Below, in pieces: positions 47,177-55,997 of a stretch of 64,000 bases of DNA. The stretch is from assembly GCA_024239075.1 (NCBI GenBank), contig JANBVI010000074.1, positions 153,343 through 217,342 on the forward strand, read 5' to 3'. Made by a program: the position numbers and the translations under genes. The notes under the pieces are model-generated. The model worked only from the letters and a program-made list of their open reading frames with translations. It was not told the DNA's origin and searched no databases. The first letter of the stretch is position 1; the number at the start of each line of letters is the position of its first letter. Origin of the DNA: Fischerella sp. CENA71 (GTDB taxonomy: Bacteria > Cyanobacteriota > Cyanobacteriia > Cyanobacteriales > Nostocaceae).

Positions 47177-47705
47177 AAAAGTATAAAAAAAATGAACTCA
47201 TGTATGAAATACCTGGAGCAATTTGGAGCAAAATGGAGTCGATTCATTAGCGTAGCTTATTGTTTTTTGAGTAATTTTTCGCCAAATCTTGCTCCAAATT
47301 GCTCCACACCAAAATTCATTCTTAAACAATGGCTGAAAAACCTTGCTCATAAAGCTTACAGACTTTTTACTCAGTGTTTTTTCGTGAATATAATCATTAC
47401 CAATCTCTGGAAACATCCTTTTTTTCTCAAACTTATAAGCGCGTTGATTTTTTCACTTTGTGAAACTTACTACACATTTACTCAAAATTATTGTCTGAAA
47501 AATGATTTCGGGGATATTTTTTCCCTCCTGTTAACAGAATAAAAATAGACATTATCTCTATTTATTAATTTATAATCTTATCATCAATTACAAAACACGT
47601 AGAACAAAAAGAGACAAAAATGTATTTTCAATTACACTAATTTTTCCGCAATTCTATCCCAAAATCTACTCAACTAATCAAGCAATAATACGCACTCTTC
47701 GTTCC
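47177..47705. other. Intergenic region between divergent parM and relaxase genes
   Basis: This 529-bp spacer holds the parC-like repeats in its first 130 bases, then an AT-rich stretch. The location between parM and a MobV relaxase makes it a candidate for both partition centromere and origin of transfer. No protein-like frame is seen. Confidence 0.5.
47215..47305. promoter_or_regulatory. parC-like repeats upstream of parM
   Basis: Three direct 10-bp units stand in a row (ggagcaattt, ggagcaaaat, ggagtcgatt; 47215-47244). A 17-bp exact inverted copy of the first, ttgctccaaattgctcc, lies at 47289-47305. In ParMR systems arrays of 10-11 bp direct repeats ahead of parM form the centromere and autoregulatory operator bound by ParR. 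Position 38 bases ahead of the parM start fits. Confidence 0.7.
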
Positions 47706-49352
47706 ATGCCCTTTGCTATCTGTAGAATACAAAAAATCAAAGATTGGGGTTCTCTAAATGGTAATGAATCCCATACTGCAAGAATTAAAGACATACCCAA
47801 TGCCAACCCAAATGTCGATAATCTTCGACTCATTGGCACTCCTGATGACCCTAGCTTGGCAACCTTAGTTAAGAACAAAATCGGAGAGCAGAAAATTCGT
47901 TCCAATGCTGTTTTGGCAGTGGAATTATTATTGAGCGCTAGTCCCGATTTTTTTCGTCCTGATGACCCATCAAAGGCTAGTTACTACCTACCTGAGCGTT
48001 TAGAGGATTTTCAACAAGCTACCCGTTGTTGGCTGAATCAGACTTTTGGCGATCGCATAGTCCGAGCTGAATTGCACTTGGATGAATCGACCCCCCATAT
48101 CCACGCATATCTTGTCCCCTTAGATGAATATGGCAAACTCAACTGCCGGGGACTATTTGGTGGATATGAAAAACTTTACCAGCTGCAAGATAGCTATGCA
48201 GCAGCAATGGCATCTGTTGGATTGGAGCGCGGTATCAAAGGCAGTAGAGCCAAGCATACAAAGATAAACAAATATTATGCCGCTGTTAACCAAAGCTTTG
48301 AAACTCTTAATTTAGAAAGCTTCTTCCCACAAACCCAAGTTGGAGAATCAAGCGAATCTTATCGACAACGCACTATTGAACTTCTTCGTCCCCAGTTGGA
48401 AATGATTAATCATCAACTAGCAGATCGCACTCGCTTGCTCAGACAGAAAACACAATTAGAACAAACTGCAATAAATAGCGAAAAACTAAGGCAACAACTA
48501 GAGCGTGAATTACACTCAAGACTACAACAAACCAAGCAATTGCAGGACTTACCACCCGTACAAGTGGCTTATGAGTTGGGCTTGAATCATTCCCACCAAC
48601 CTCATGTTGATGCCCTTGACTTAGTAATGCAAATTAACCAATATACTTTCGACCAGGCGAGTGCTTGGTTATATGAGCGCTTTGGCACTGAAGGAATGCT
48701 ACAAGCTGTTATCCATCATGCTAGAACCCAAGCTTTAAATATTGCTCAATCTATTTGTTTTCAACCATTTGTCCCACCTCAACAAAACGCTGCTCACTGG
48801 TCAGAAGTCGAGCATTACCTTACACTCAAGCGCTGTCTTCCTCAAAAGTTAGTACAAGCTCTATACAAACATCGCTTAGTTTACGCAGACTCTTTTGGAA
48901 ATGGGGTGTTTACAGCACGTAATCTTGCTTTGGAGGTGACTGGAGCATACTTGCACCCCACCAATATCAATGAGAATGTTTTTAATTTGTATTCCACAAG
49001 CAGGCGATCGCAAGGTTGGTTTCATATCAGTATGGGCGGAACTAAAGACTCTCCTACAAAAACAGCAATAGTTGTCTCATCACCCATTGAGGCATTGTCT
49101 TTAGCAACGTTGAACGTTCCCCACAATCATCGGACACTATATCTGACTATTGATAGTGAGTACGCCAAAATTCCGGTTGAATTTCTGCAAAATGTACCAA
49201 CTGTGGTTATTGCTATGCCCACTACAGCCGCTCGCTCAGTTAAAAAAGTTTTACCACAGGCTATACATCTCAAGCCAAATACTACTTGGAACGAACAACT
49301 AAAGAATCAGAACTTCTATCATCAAAAACCAGTTGAGGAGATGGAAAGATGA
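47706..49352 (+). CDS. MobV-family relaxase fused to DUF3991/TOPRIM-like region
   Basis: The 548-residue protein begins with a MobV (Pre/Mob) relaxase: MPFAICRIQKIKDWGSLNG at the N-terminus and the metal/histidine motif ELHLDESTPHIHAYLVPLD (His124, Glu127, His131, His133). A coiled coil (about 215-290) follows. The C-terminal part has CLPQKLVQALYKHRLVYAD, GWFHISMGG and VSSPIEALSLATL, typical of DUF3991 plus a TOPRIM-like fold found in plasmid primase-like proteins. It probably nicks oriT for mobilisation and may also help start replication of the transferred strand. Its stop overlaps the next ATG. Confidence 0.85.
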   Translation: MPFAICRIQKIKDWGSLNGNESHTARIKDIPNANPNVDNLRLIGTPDDPSLATLVKNKIGEQKIRSNAVLAVELLLSASPDFFRPDDPSKASYYLPERLEDFQQATRCWLNQTFGDRIVRAELHLDESTPHIHAYLVPLDEYGKLNCRGLFGGYEKLYQLQDSYAAAMASVGLERGIKGSRAKHTKINKYYAAVNQSFETLNLESFFPQTQVGESSESYRQRTIELLRPQLEMINHQLADRTRLLRQKTQLEQTAINSEKLRQQLERELHSRLQQTKQLQDLPPVQVAYELGLNHSHQPHVDALDLVMQINQYTFDQASAWLYERFGTEGMLQAVIHHARTQALNIAQSICFQPFVPPQQNAAHWSEVEHYLTLKRCLPQKLVQALYKHRLVYADSFGNGVFTARNLALEVTGAYLHPTNINENVFNLYSTSRRSQGWFHISMGGTKDSPTKTAIVVSSPIEALSLATLNVPHNHRTLYLTIDSEYAKIPVEFLQNVPTVVIAMPTTAARSVKKVLPQAIHLKPNTTWNEQLKNQNFYHQKPVEEMER

Positions 49353-49890
49353 TCGGTTGTCCACATTGCAAATCAAATCAACTTCGATCTGTATCTGCTA
49401 TTTGGTCACGCATTTCTCTTTTTCACGCATTGGGCAACCCTCGCAAAGCGCCTGCTTAGGCGCTTTGCTCCCTCACAAATAAATTTTGGGACTTGTCGAA
49501 TAATCTAATAGGGTTGCCCAATGCGTGAACACATTGAATCCCTCGTCGGAGCAAACATATAATACAGAGCTTTCTCTTATGAGTTCTGTATTCTTTTCTA
49601 GACTCAGCGCAAGTGGAACAACCAGTTCTGCTTTAGCCCAAAGATTAGCTCCACCACAAAAGAAAAAACTCTCATGGTTTGTAATTATCCTCATTATTTT
49701 GTTGTTCAGTTTTATCAAACCAACATTTAGCTTGGGAACGGTAATTTTAATAGGATTAATAGTTATTGTGCCGATAAAAATTTGGTTTACATACTACAAC
49801 ACCATGATTTATCCAAAACAGATGAATAAATGGCGTTCTACCTGGTATTGTGCTACTTGCGGTGCTGTATCAGTCATTAGTCTTGACTAA
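49349..49890 (+). pseudogene. Zinc-ribbon membrane protein split by a hairpin element
   Basis: ATG at 49349 overlaps the relaxase stop and starts MIGCPHCKSNQLRSVSAIW. The frame then enters a hairpin element and stops at TAG (near 49456). After the element a different frame continues the same type of protein: SALAQRLAPPQKKKLSW, two hydrophobic segments and WYCATCGAVSVI. Intact relatives have N-terminal CxxC, a Ser/Thr-rich stretch, LAQRLAPPxKP and C-terminal CxxC. The insertion shifts the frame, so the gene is probably broken. Confidence 0.65.
49424..49527. mobile_element. 104-bp hairpin element with perfect 17-bp terminal inverted repeats
   Basis: Ends cacgcattgggcaaccc (49424-49440) and gggttgcccaatgcgtg (49511-49527) are exact inverted copies. 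A second hairpin, aaagcgcc-tgctta-ggcgcttt (49446-49467), lies inside. The element lies in the zinc-ribbon gene. It differs in sequence from the family at 39.7, 45.5 and 53.5 kb but shares the design. Confidence 0.75.
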
Positions 49891-49916
49891 ATTTCCATAT
49901 TTTTTAAGGAGAACAG

Positions 49917-50009
49917 ATGCTATTTTCGCTACAGAATTCAACCAGAAATAAAAAGGCAGAAGGCAGTCCCGATGAAAAAATTTCACAACCATACATGAAA
50001 ATGTGGTAG
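49917..50009 (+). CDS. Possible 30-residue peptide or cut gene start
   Basis: A clear AAGGAG lies 8 bases before ATG at 49917, and the frame encodes 30 residues (MLFSLQNSTRNKKAEG...). It ends at TAG just where the IS110-like region begins. It may be the start of a gene cut by that insertion. I do not recognise it. Confidence 0.3.
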   Translation: MLFSLQNSTRNKKAEGSPDEKISQPYMKMW

Positions 50010-50574
50010 CTTCCATTCAAGGCTGACACATTCATAGGTTGTTCCTCAGTAGAGCATCTTTAGCCTGAAAGGCAGTCGAACCCGGATACCCAGAGGCATA
50101 GCCAATTGTCGCTACTACACTCACAGCAGTTGCAGTAAGCACGCAAGTCAGAATCGACCAAAAGAGGTATCCACGTGCTAGCCCCCTATCAATTTGACGG
50201 TAAGTTGTAGGTCAAGAATATGCAGGTAGTCTACACCCGTTGTGCTGGCGAGCGATGTACATAAGAAGACCGTAGTTGCTTGTGTAATAACCCCTTCAGA
50301 ATCGGGAGAATGGCATAAGCAGATTCGTACATTTAGCACGATGACCAAAGACTTGTTAAATTTATCTGACTGGTTAACAAGTCATGATTGCAGCCATGTA
50401 GCAATGGAGAGTACTGGGGAATACTGGCGACCAGTATTCAACATCTTAGAAGGAAACTTTGAAGTCATGTTGGTGAATGCTCGCCACATGAAAGCAGTAC
50501 CAGGACGCAAAACAGACATCAAAGACAGTTTTAAGTTATGTAATTACTGCGGAGGATACATTGATGTCATGTAA
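50010..50574 (+). mobile_element. Remnant of an IS110-family element
   Basis: GTG at 50242 starts a 110-residue fragment of an IS110 recombinase N-terminus: LASDVHKKTVVACVITPSE, HVAMESTGEYWRPVFNIL and PGRKTDIKDS (RuvC-like DEDD residues). It stops after KDS with an unrelated tail, so most of the RuvC domain and the Tnp20 domain are missing. The ~230 bases ahead of the start (50010-50241) are noncoding; in IS110-group elements this region encodes the bridge RNA. Confidence 0.75.
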
Positions 50575-50603
50575 ACAATGTGAAATGAAATAACAGTAAT
50601 CGT

Positions 50604-50807
50604 TTATCCTGTTGTTGTTGTTCTTTTTGCATATTCCATATAATCCGCTATATTAGCTGAAATAGATGCTGCGGATCTTCTGATTTGCTGTACCATCCCA
50701 TACAACTCATATGAAGGAAATAGTTTAGTCAAAAAATAACACTTTTCGGCTATATCCATGCCTTTCTGCCAAATTTTTAAGTCTTTAAAATCATTTATTT
50801 CTGACAT
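50604..50807 (-). pseudogene. N-terminal fragment of a four-helix bundle (S23-type) protein
   Basis: The 67 residues show the start of the S23/four-helix-bundle family: DFKDLKIWQKGMDIAEKCY and MVQQIRRSAASISANIAD. Full-length relatives are about 120 residues and continue ANIAEG...; here the frame ends in YAKRTTTTG. The fold is shared with DGR Avd, but there is no reverse transcriptase nearby. Confidence 0.65.
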
Positions 50808-50868
50808 TTAAAAACCTCTTAATTTATTCATCTGTTCCCTGTTCCCTGTTCCCTATTCCCAGATGTAG

Positions 50869-52716
50869 TTACCAAATTTTTGAAATCCGTTCAAAGACTT
50901 GCTGTCGCCACAGAGTAACTTCTGGTAAACTTGAATTTAATATTAAGCAGGGTTCCCACGATAATTTAGCGTCATCAAGCTCACCTAATACTTCCTGAGT
51001 TCGCGCCAATAAACAATAACTATCTGCTCTTTGTGGGTCAAGTTCTATAGCTTTTTGTAAACTATTTTTCGCCTGAATATACAGCTTTTTTTCCAAAAGT
51101 GACCAACCTAAGTTCTTGTACAACGCTGCCTGTAACTGGGTATCAGAAGTTTTTTGTAAGCCTTTTAGGGCTAGAAGTTCGGCTTTAGTATATTCACCAT
51201 TTCTGTTCTCTAATCTGGAAAGATTATTCATAGCATGTACAGCGGCATTGCCACCTTCTTTTATAGCTAATAGATAATGTTGTGCAGCTTTTTCATATTT
51301 CCCTTGGTCATCATAGAAGCTTCCTATTCCATAGTGCGCTGACCAGTTAGAGGGCTGTAATTTCAATGCTGAAGAATAATTGCTCTCAGCACATTTAAAA
51401 TCGCTTAACTCCTGACATACTAACGCTAAATTATTATATGCATACACATCGCTTGGATTATATTTTATAGCCTTAGTATAGTATTTCTTAGCTATTTGGG
51501 GACGAGGCAGATTACGAGAAGCTTCACTAAAATAAAAAGCAGAGATTTCATAAGTTGCACTCTTGTTAAGCTTGATTGCTGTATCAAAGCTTTTTTGGGC
51601 ATCTGTAAACCGATTTTCAAGTTCTGCTTTTTTACCCTCACTTAAAAAATAATTTGCTACCCAAGGTAGTGATGCTCTATAAATACCAAAAATGCTTAAT
51701 ATACTTAATACAATTGCACTTATTTGAAATGGCTTCGCTTTGATTATACGATTGATCTTCGATTGCAGAGGTAAGCGTTCTAAACGTTGCAAAATTACCT
51801 GACAATTTGGTGGACGCTTTGCTGGAAATGGAGCCATCAAATCATCTAGTAAATCTGCAAGAGGTTTGTCGAGATGGGGGGCTTTATGTCTCCAAATGAG
51901 ATTTCCTGTTTCTGGATCTGTTTTTAATTTGATTAACTCTTCGCCTGTAATCAGGCGAACAAAAGTTCGACCTAGTGCGTAAAAATCAGACTGGGGTATA
52001 GCTTGCCCATTAATTTGTTCTAGTGGCGAGTACAGGGGCGTTCCTAAGCGAGTTGTTTGATATCTACTCTCGCTGCCTAACCCTGTAGAAGTTCCACCAT
52101 TGACACTAATTTTTGCCAAATAAGTATCAGTAATTTGTCTAGTTCCACCAAAATCTATTAAAGCTAGCTGTCCATGCTCTTGAACAATAATATTGCTAGG
52201 TTTAATATCGCGGTGAAAGAATGTCGAACGATGAACTGTATCCAGAATTTTCACCAATTGTTTTAGCCAATCAACAGCTAATGATTGAGATATTTTCCCA
52301 TAATTATTTATCCATGACTCTAAATTTTCTCCTGACATTTTTTGCATCACTAAACAATGCAATTCTATAGAGCTTTGATTAGGATAAAAAGTAAAATAAT
52401 CATCTATTGTCGAAGTAGGAACTCCTGGATGACGAATCACTTGCAATGCAAGAGCCTCCCTTTGTATCAACTCAACTCGCTTCGGCTCCGAAGCCCATTT
52501 CAACACCTTCATGAGCCGAATTTCTCTCACTGGATGCCATTTTGTTCCTAAATCTTCTACCTCAAAAATGTCAGTGTAGCTATAAGAGTCATCACGCAGT
52601 GGGCGAAGTAAGCGAATACGATTATTAATTAGTAAAGAAGTTCCACATGCTGAACACTGTTCAGCATCGTCCGGATTAGAACGCTCATTACAAAGTGGAT
52701 TGATACAATAGCTCAT
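50869..52716 (-). CDS. Ser/Thr protein kinase with N-terminal zinc ribbon and C-terminal TPRs
   Basis: The 615-residue protein begins with a zinc-ribbon (CxxxxC...CSACG, residues 4-25). A protein kinase domain follows (about 35-310) with FFHRDIKPSNIIV and LALIDFGGTRQ. A transmembrane segment (about 330-350, FQISAIVLSILSIFGIYRA) separates it from six or more TPRs (SYCLLARTQEVLGELDDAK type). This is the common cyanobacterial receptor-like kinase layout. It is monocistronic. Targets are unknown. Confidence 0.88.
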   Translation of the reverse strand: MSYCINPLCNERSNPDDAEQCSACGTSLLINNRIRLLRPLRDDSYSYTDIFEVEDLGTKWHPVREIRLMKVLKWASEPKRVELIQREALALQVIRHPGVPTSTIDDYFTFYPNQSSIELHCLVMQKMSGENLESWINNYGKISQSLAVDWLKQLVKILDTVHRSTFFHRDIKPSNIIVQEHGQLALIDFGGTRQITDTYLAKISVNGGTSTGLGSESRYQTTRLGTPLYSPLEQINGQAIPQSDFYALGRTFVRLITGEELIKLKTDPETGNLIWRHKAPHLDKPLADLLDDLMAPFPAKRPPNCQVILQRLERLPLQSKINRIIKAKPFQISAIVLSILSIFGIYRASLPWVANYFLSEGKKAELENRFTDAQKSFDTAIKLNKSATYEISAFYFSEASRNLPRPQIAKKYYTKAIKYNPSDVYAYNNLALVCQELSDFKCAESNYSSALKLQPSNWSAHYGIGSFYDDQGKYEKAAQHYLLAIKEGGNAAVHAMNNLSRLENRNGEYTKAELLALKGLQKTSDTQLQAALYKNLGWSLLEKKLYIQAKNSLQKAIELDPQRADSYCLLARTQEVLGELDDAKLSWEPCLILNSSLPEVTLWRQQVFERISKIW

Positions 52717-52862
52717 ACCAATTCAAAATTCAAAATTAAGAAAGTGAGACTCAGCATAGGTTTTAGAGTTTTAATCTGTATCATATTTTTCGTAAAATGG
52801 TATCATAGCAGTAGTTCAAAAACTTTCTATTATTAAAATAACTATTAAATTTTGGACTCATC

Positions 52863-52990
52863 AGGCCTTTCCAAAAAATAAAATGAAAGCGCCCTCGCGT
52901 TCCCACCTGGGTGGGAACGCTTACTAGTCCTTAGATTGAGCCACAATATATTTGATAGGGCTGGACATTTTATTTCTTTGAGATCCCTTA
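52863..52990. repeat. Family-2 hairpin element H
   Basis: The 399-bp gap after the kinase gene contains this element. Ends are ggcctttcc...aaataaaatg and cattttatttctttgagatccc. Inside is the perfect palindrome gcgttcccacctgggtgggaacgc in two halves (gcgttcccacc / ggtgggaacgc, 52897-52920). Elements with the same ends lie at 54106, 55797 and 57123. No gene is seen in the rest of the gap. Confidence 0.6.
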
Positions 52991-53115
52991 ACAGTTTCTT
53001 ACAATCAACAGATAAATCACATTATTCTTTCTATTAAGAGTTAAAAGTTTCCTGACTTGAAAAAGGCAGAACGCAGAAGGAAAGAAAGTTTTTCATTTGT
53101 TCTGGTGTACCCAGT

Positions 53116-54054
53116 TCATGATGGCTGTTCTTTATTCACATCAATTTTGAATACTTCGACCAACTGCTGCAAAGCGTTTGCTGCTTCTGTTCTTCTTTCT
53201 GAAGAGCTAAAATATTTATTTGATTGCAGCAAGTCTTGAGCAACCTGTTTAATTGTTAAACCTAGTATTTGCGAATTTTTTTGCTGAAATTCTAGCTCAA
53301 CAGAAATGGATTCCAATAGCTCATCCATTTGATTAGATGTGTCTACAATTTTTCTTAGTTCACATTGAGTTTGTTTTGTTATCTCAGTTTCTTCCAATAA
53401 TTCATGTATTGCTTGTTTACCAAAATTGACGATTTCCAATGTTTTTATATAAATATTTTCTACATTTTTTTCGATTTCTTTTGTTGATTGAGTTGCTTGA
53501 TTTGATCTAGCATGAAACCAAGAAAAAGAGCCAGGCTTTATATATATTGGACAAACCCACTGATTAATCGGTGTGGTGGCACGGCGCAAAGCTTTGCGCT
53601 GTGCAAAGCCTGGCTCTTTTTCTAATCGTTTTATCCCTGATAATAAAGTAATCTGTTCAGCTATTTTTGCAAAAGCCTGCCCTGATCTTCCTATACGAGA
53701 AGCCTCAACACTCGTGTTAACTGCTAAAACATTAATTTGCAGAGAAATTTGGTTGATTATTGAAATTATTGGAAAAATCTGTTGAGAAGATTCGTTCAGA
53801 AACTTTAACCTGTTAACTATTTGTGTCAGGCTGGAGTGCAATTTCAAATTATTAGAAACAGTGGATTCCATTGCCAAGCTAGATGCTTTGGCATCGCTAG
53901 AAGCAATTTTTGCAAGCGTTGCGGCTTGCTCTGCACTCTCTGCCACAGATTCAATAGACGCAACTATTTGATCTAGCGATTCCAAACAATTGGTCACTTG
54001 AATCGTTTGTTTGAGATTTTGATCTAATAATGCTGTTACTACGTTTTGAACCAT
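53116..54054 (-). CDS. Soluble chemoreceptor-like (MCP signalling) protein with in-frame palindromic insertion
   Basis: The 312-residue helical protein contains a divergent methyl-accepting signalling hairpin: IFPIISIINQISLQINVLAV then NTSVEASRIGRSGQAFAKIA, matching the conserved Q-x-N-x-L-A-x-N-A-x-x-E-A-x-R-A-G tip. There is no membrane span or ligand domain. Directly after EQITLLS, where the family continues with a helix, 45 codons from element C are inserted; the helix then resumes with NQATQSTKEIEKN. The insert keeps the frame, so a protein with a non-native loop could still be made. Function as a CheA partner is inferred. Confidence 0.7.
   Translation of the reverse strand: MVQNVVTALLDQNLKQTIQVTNCLESLDQIVASIESVAESAEQAATLAKIASSDAKASSLAMESTVSNNLKLHSSLTQIVNRLKFLNESSQQIFPIISIINQISLQINVLAVNTSVEASRIGRSGQAFAKIAEQITLLSGIKRLEKEPGFAQRKALRRATTPINQWVCPIYIKPGSFSWFHARSNQATQSTKEIEKNVENIYIKTLEIVNFGKQAIHELLEETEITKQTQCELRKIVDTSNQMDELLESISVELEFQQKNSQILGLTIKQVAQDLLQSNKYFSSSERRTEAANALQQLVEVFKIDVNKEQPS
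53507..53637. mobile_element. Palindromic element C (131 bp, TGAT direct repeats) in a chemoreceptor-like gene
   Basis: TGAT flanks it (53503-53506 and 53638-53641); removal of element plus one repeat (135 bases, 45 codons) restores LLS-NQATQ. The arms agaaaaagagccaggcttt (53521-53539) and aaagcctggctctttttct (53605-53623) are a perfect 19-bp inverted pair. An internal palindrome gcgcaaagctttgcgc lies at 53583-53598. It has no stop in the gene frame. Confidence 0.8.
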
Positions 54055-54105
54055 AGTTAAAAATTGTTATTGATTTGAAACAAGAGGCTCTGCACTTTCT
54101 TAAAG

Positions 54106-54224
54106 TACTCCAAATAATAAAATGCCCAGCCGTCGCTTTCGCCGTTTAGGCGAAAGCGCCTAAATCTTTAGGCTTGGCCAAAATATATTTAATACGGCGC
54201 TTGCTTTTATTACTTGGAAAGGCC
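54106..54224. repeat. Family-2 hairpin element I
   Basis: Located between two minus-strand genes. Left part ctccaaataataaaatgcc, right part acggcgcttgcttttattac then ttggaaaggcc. Internal inverted motif cgctttcgcc / ggcgaaagcg. Shares ends with elements at 52863, 55797 and 57123. Confidence 0.6.
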
Positions 54225-54227
54225 TTA

Positions 54228-55757
54228 CTACTTTTCATGCTCTTGATTGACTAGCTTTAAAGGATCTATCAACACATACTTCCTAACACCTGGCGCTAAA
54301 GTGTAGAAAACTTCAGATTTTGATTTCAATACTTTAATTAACTGTCGCCGTTCCAAATCTTCTAGTGCTGTAATTAGATTTGATACTGATGCCCCTAATT
54401 CTTTCACGAAATAATTCAATAGCTCAAAAAGTTTAACTCCCTTCGGGAGAGGGAACAGGGAATGGGCAACGGGCAACAGTTCGTCCGTTCGTTTCCTCTC
54501 CCCACCCTTGGGTTTGAATCCCCCGCCTACAGGCGGAAAGTTTTGGTGGGGGCTTAAATCCCCTACCACAGACAGTCCCTGTTCCCTGTTAAGAGTTAAG
54601 AGTTCCCCGTTAATTGAATCCGTTTTTTCTGATAATTTATTTGCTATATATATTAAGATTTCTCGTTGAAATGAGCTTAATACATCTGGCTGTGCAAATA
54701 TTTCGTTCAAAACATTTTGAAGATAATCACTTATAAAAGTTGTTTTGTACTCCCAGAATTTATTTATATCTCCACAAAAAAGATAATTAATTCGATTCGC
54801 TAGTGATTCAAGTTCTAGAGGATTTCCTCGATAAAATCTAATTAATTCAACTATTTGCGTTGATTCTTCCTCTACTTTTAGACCCTTCTCTCGAAATATA
54901 TTTATTGCTGCTCTGACATCTAGTCCTTCTATTTGTATACTTGAAACCGGCCGACTATTGCATAAAGCATTAAGTTCAGTAAAAGATTCTCGACTAGTTA
55001 TAATCAAGCGAATCCCATCTAACTCTTCCAGTAGGGACACAAAGAATCTTATATATTCCCTGCGTTGCTTGTAGTCTGCCGCCAACCCATCCAATATTAA
55101 TAAACAACTACGTGAGCGTAATTGAGCTAGGAAAGAAGAAATTTTTGTATTGTCTGGACTCAGATAACTGTCTTGTGGATTTAACATCTTATGCAAGCTT
55201 ACAACCAAGTCCTCTACCGATGGGCTATGAGCTACAGACTTCCAAAACAACAAATCAAACCCTTGGCTGATTTCAGTCCCTAGCAATTTTGTGATTAATG
55301 CTGATTTCCCTATTCCCGGCTCCCCAAATACATGAACTAAACGCTTTTGCACAATTTCTGCTTTTAAAACATCTAGTTCCGCCTCCCGCCCATAAAAATA
55401 AGGCACTACTGGTGGTTCTCCCAACAGTCGTACTAATATTTTTCTCGTTCCTTGTTGTACTAGTTTTTCTAAAAATTCACGTAAATTCTTCTTCCATACT
55501 CGTCCCCCATTTCCGACTATCTCCGATAGAAGCTCCCACAAATCAGGGGCGACTGTGTGTTGTAGGTACTTCTCCGCGTAAGAAGACTTTCGAGCCATTT
55601 CTCCATAACTTTGCCCGTACCAACCTCCCTTAATCACGTCGATTTCTGGTTCACTCAAATGCCTGCCTTTTAGTGATAAGGTAAGCTCGTCTACTAGTTT
55701 GATCGCTTTCGTTAATTTTTCTTCTTCTTGCATATTGAATTGTGGATCTTTTTGCAT
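54228..55757 (-). CDS. STAND (NB-ARC-like) ATPase with vMAP-type N-terminal domain
   Basis: ATG at 55757 gives 509 residues; an upstream frame extension is only hairpin-element sequence. The N-terminus (LTLSLKGRHLSEPEIDVIKG, SYGEMARKSSYAEKYLQ) is the winged-helix-like domain found ahead of cyanobacterial NB-ARC and vWA-MoxR-associated proteins. The NTPase has YFYGREAELDVLK, Walker A VFGEPGIGKSALI, Walker B CLLILDG and LIITSRE. A C-terminal helical region ends with ERRQLIKVLKSKSEVFYTL. About 50 residues of Gly/Pro-rich sequence near residues 385-440 come from an inserted repeat. No WD40 or TPR sensor is attached. A role in signalling or defence is inferred. Confidence 0.8.
   Translation of the reverse strand: MQKDPQFNMQEEEKLTKAIKLVDELTLSLKGRHLSEPEIDVIKGGWYGQSYGEMARKSSYAEKYLQHTVAPDLWELLSEIVGNGGRVWKKNLREFLEKLVQQGTRKILVRLLGEPPVVPYFYGREAELDVLKAEIVQKRLVHVFGEPGIGKSALITKLLGTEISQGFDLLFWKSVAHSPSVEDLVVSLHKMLNPQDSYLSPDNTKISSFLAQLRSRSCLLILDGLAADYKQRREYIRFFVSLLEELDGIRLIITSRESFTELNALCNSRPVSSIQIEGLDVRAAINIFREKGLKVEEESTQIVELIRFYRGNPLELESLANRINYLFCGDINKFWEYKTTFISDYLQNVLNEIFAQPDVLSSFQREILIYIANKLSEKTDSINGELLTLNREQGLSVVGDLSPHQNFPPVGGGFKPKGGERKRTDELLPVAHSLFPLPKGVKLFELLNYFVKELGASVSNLITALEDLERRQLIKVLKSKSEVFYTLAPGVRKYVLIDPLKLVNQEHEK
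54451..54586. repeat. G-rich inverted repeat inserted in frame in the STAND gene
   Basis: Ends gggaacaggga (54451-54461) and tccctgttccc (54576-54586) are inverted copies. The sequence between encodes unnatural Gly/Pro/Lys-rich peptide (PPVGGGFKPKGGERKR) compared with the surrounding helical protein. The gene frame is kept through it. An inner hairpin cccgcctacaggcggg-like motif is visible near 54521-54537. Confidence 0.6.
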
Positions 55758-55796
55758 ATTGTTTAAATAACCTCGCTGCTGCTTAAGGCTAATCCT

Positions 55797-55911
55797 CGAA
55801 ATAAAAGCAAGCGCCGTCGCTACGAGCAGAAGGGCGAAAGCACCGCTCATACTTGGTAAGGCACCAAAATATTTTTAATACGGCGCTTGCTTTTATTTTT
55901 TGGAGATCCCT
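55797..55911. repeat. Family-2 hairpin element J
   Basis: Perfect 18-bp arms aataaaagcaagcgccgt (55800-55817) and acggcgcttgcttttatt (55880-55897), with a right end ttggagatccc shared with element H. It lies just 5' of the STAND gene, so its transcript or DNA hairpin could influence that gene. Confidence 0.65.
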
Positions 55912-55997
55912 ATGAAAGAAAATCACACCTCATATCACTATTTTTAGTATTTTCAAAGCTACTATACTGGAAAGTTTTGTACAAGCATATTACCAAG

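Noticed and set aside
47159-47542. 127-codon plus-strand frame upstream of the relaxase
   Set aside because: It crosses the parC-like repeats and the parM start; the peptide is irregular and Phe/Cys-rich.
50604-50807. A second Avd gene
   Set aside because: It has the S23/four-helix-bundle motif but is truncated and has no reverse transcriptase or template repeat nearby.
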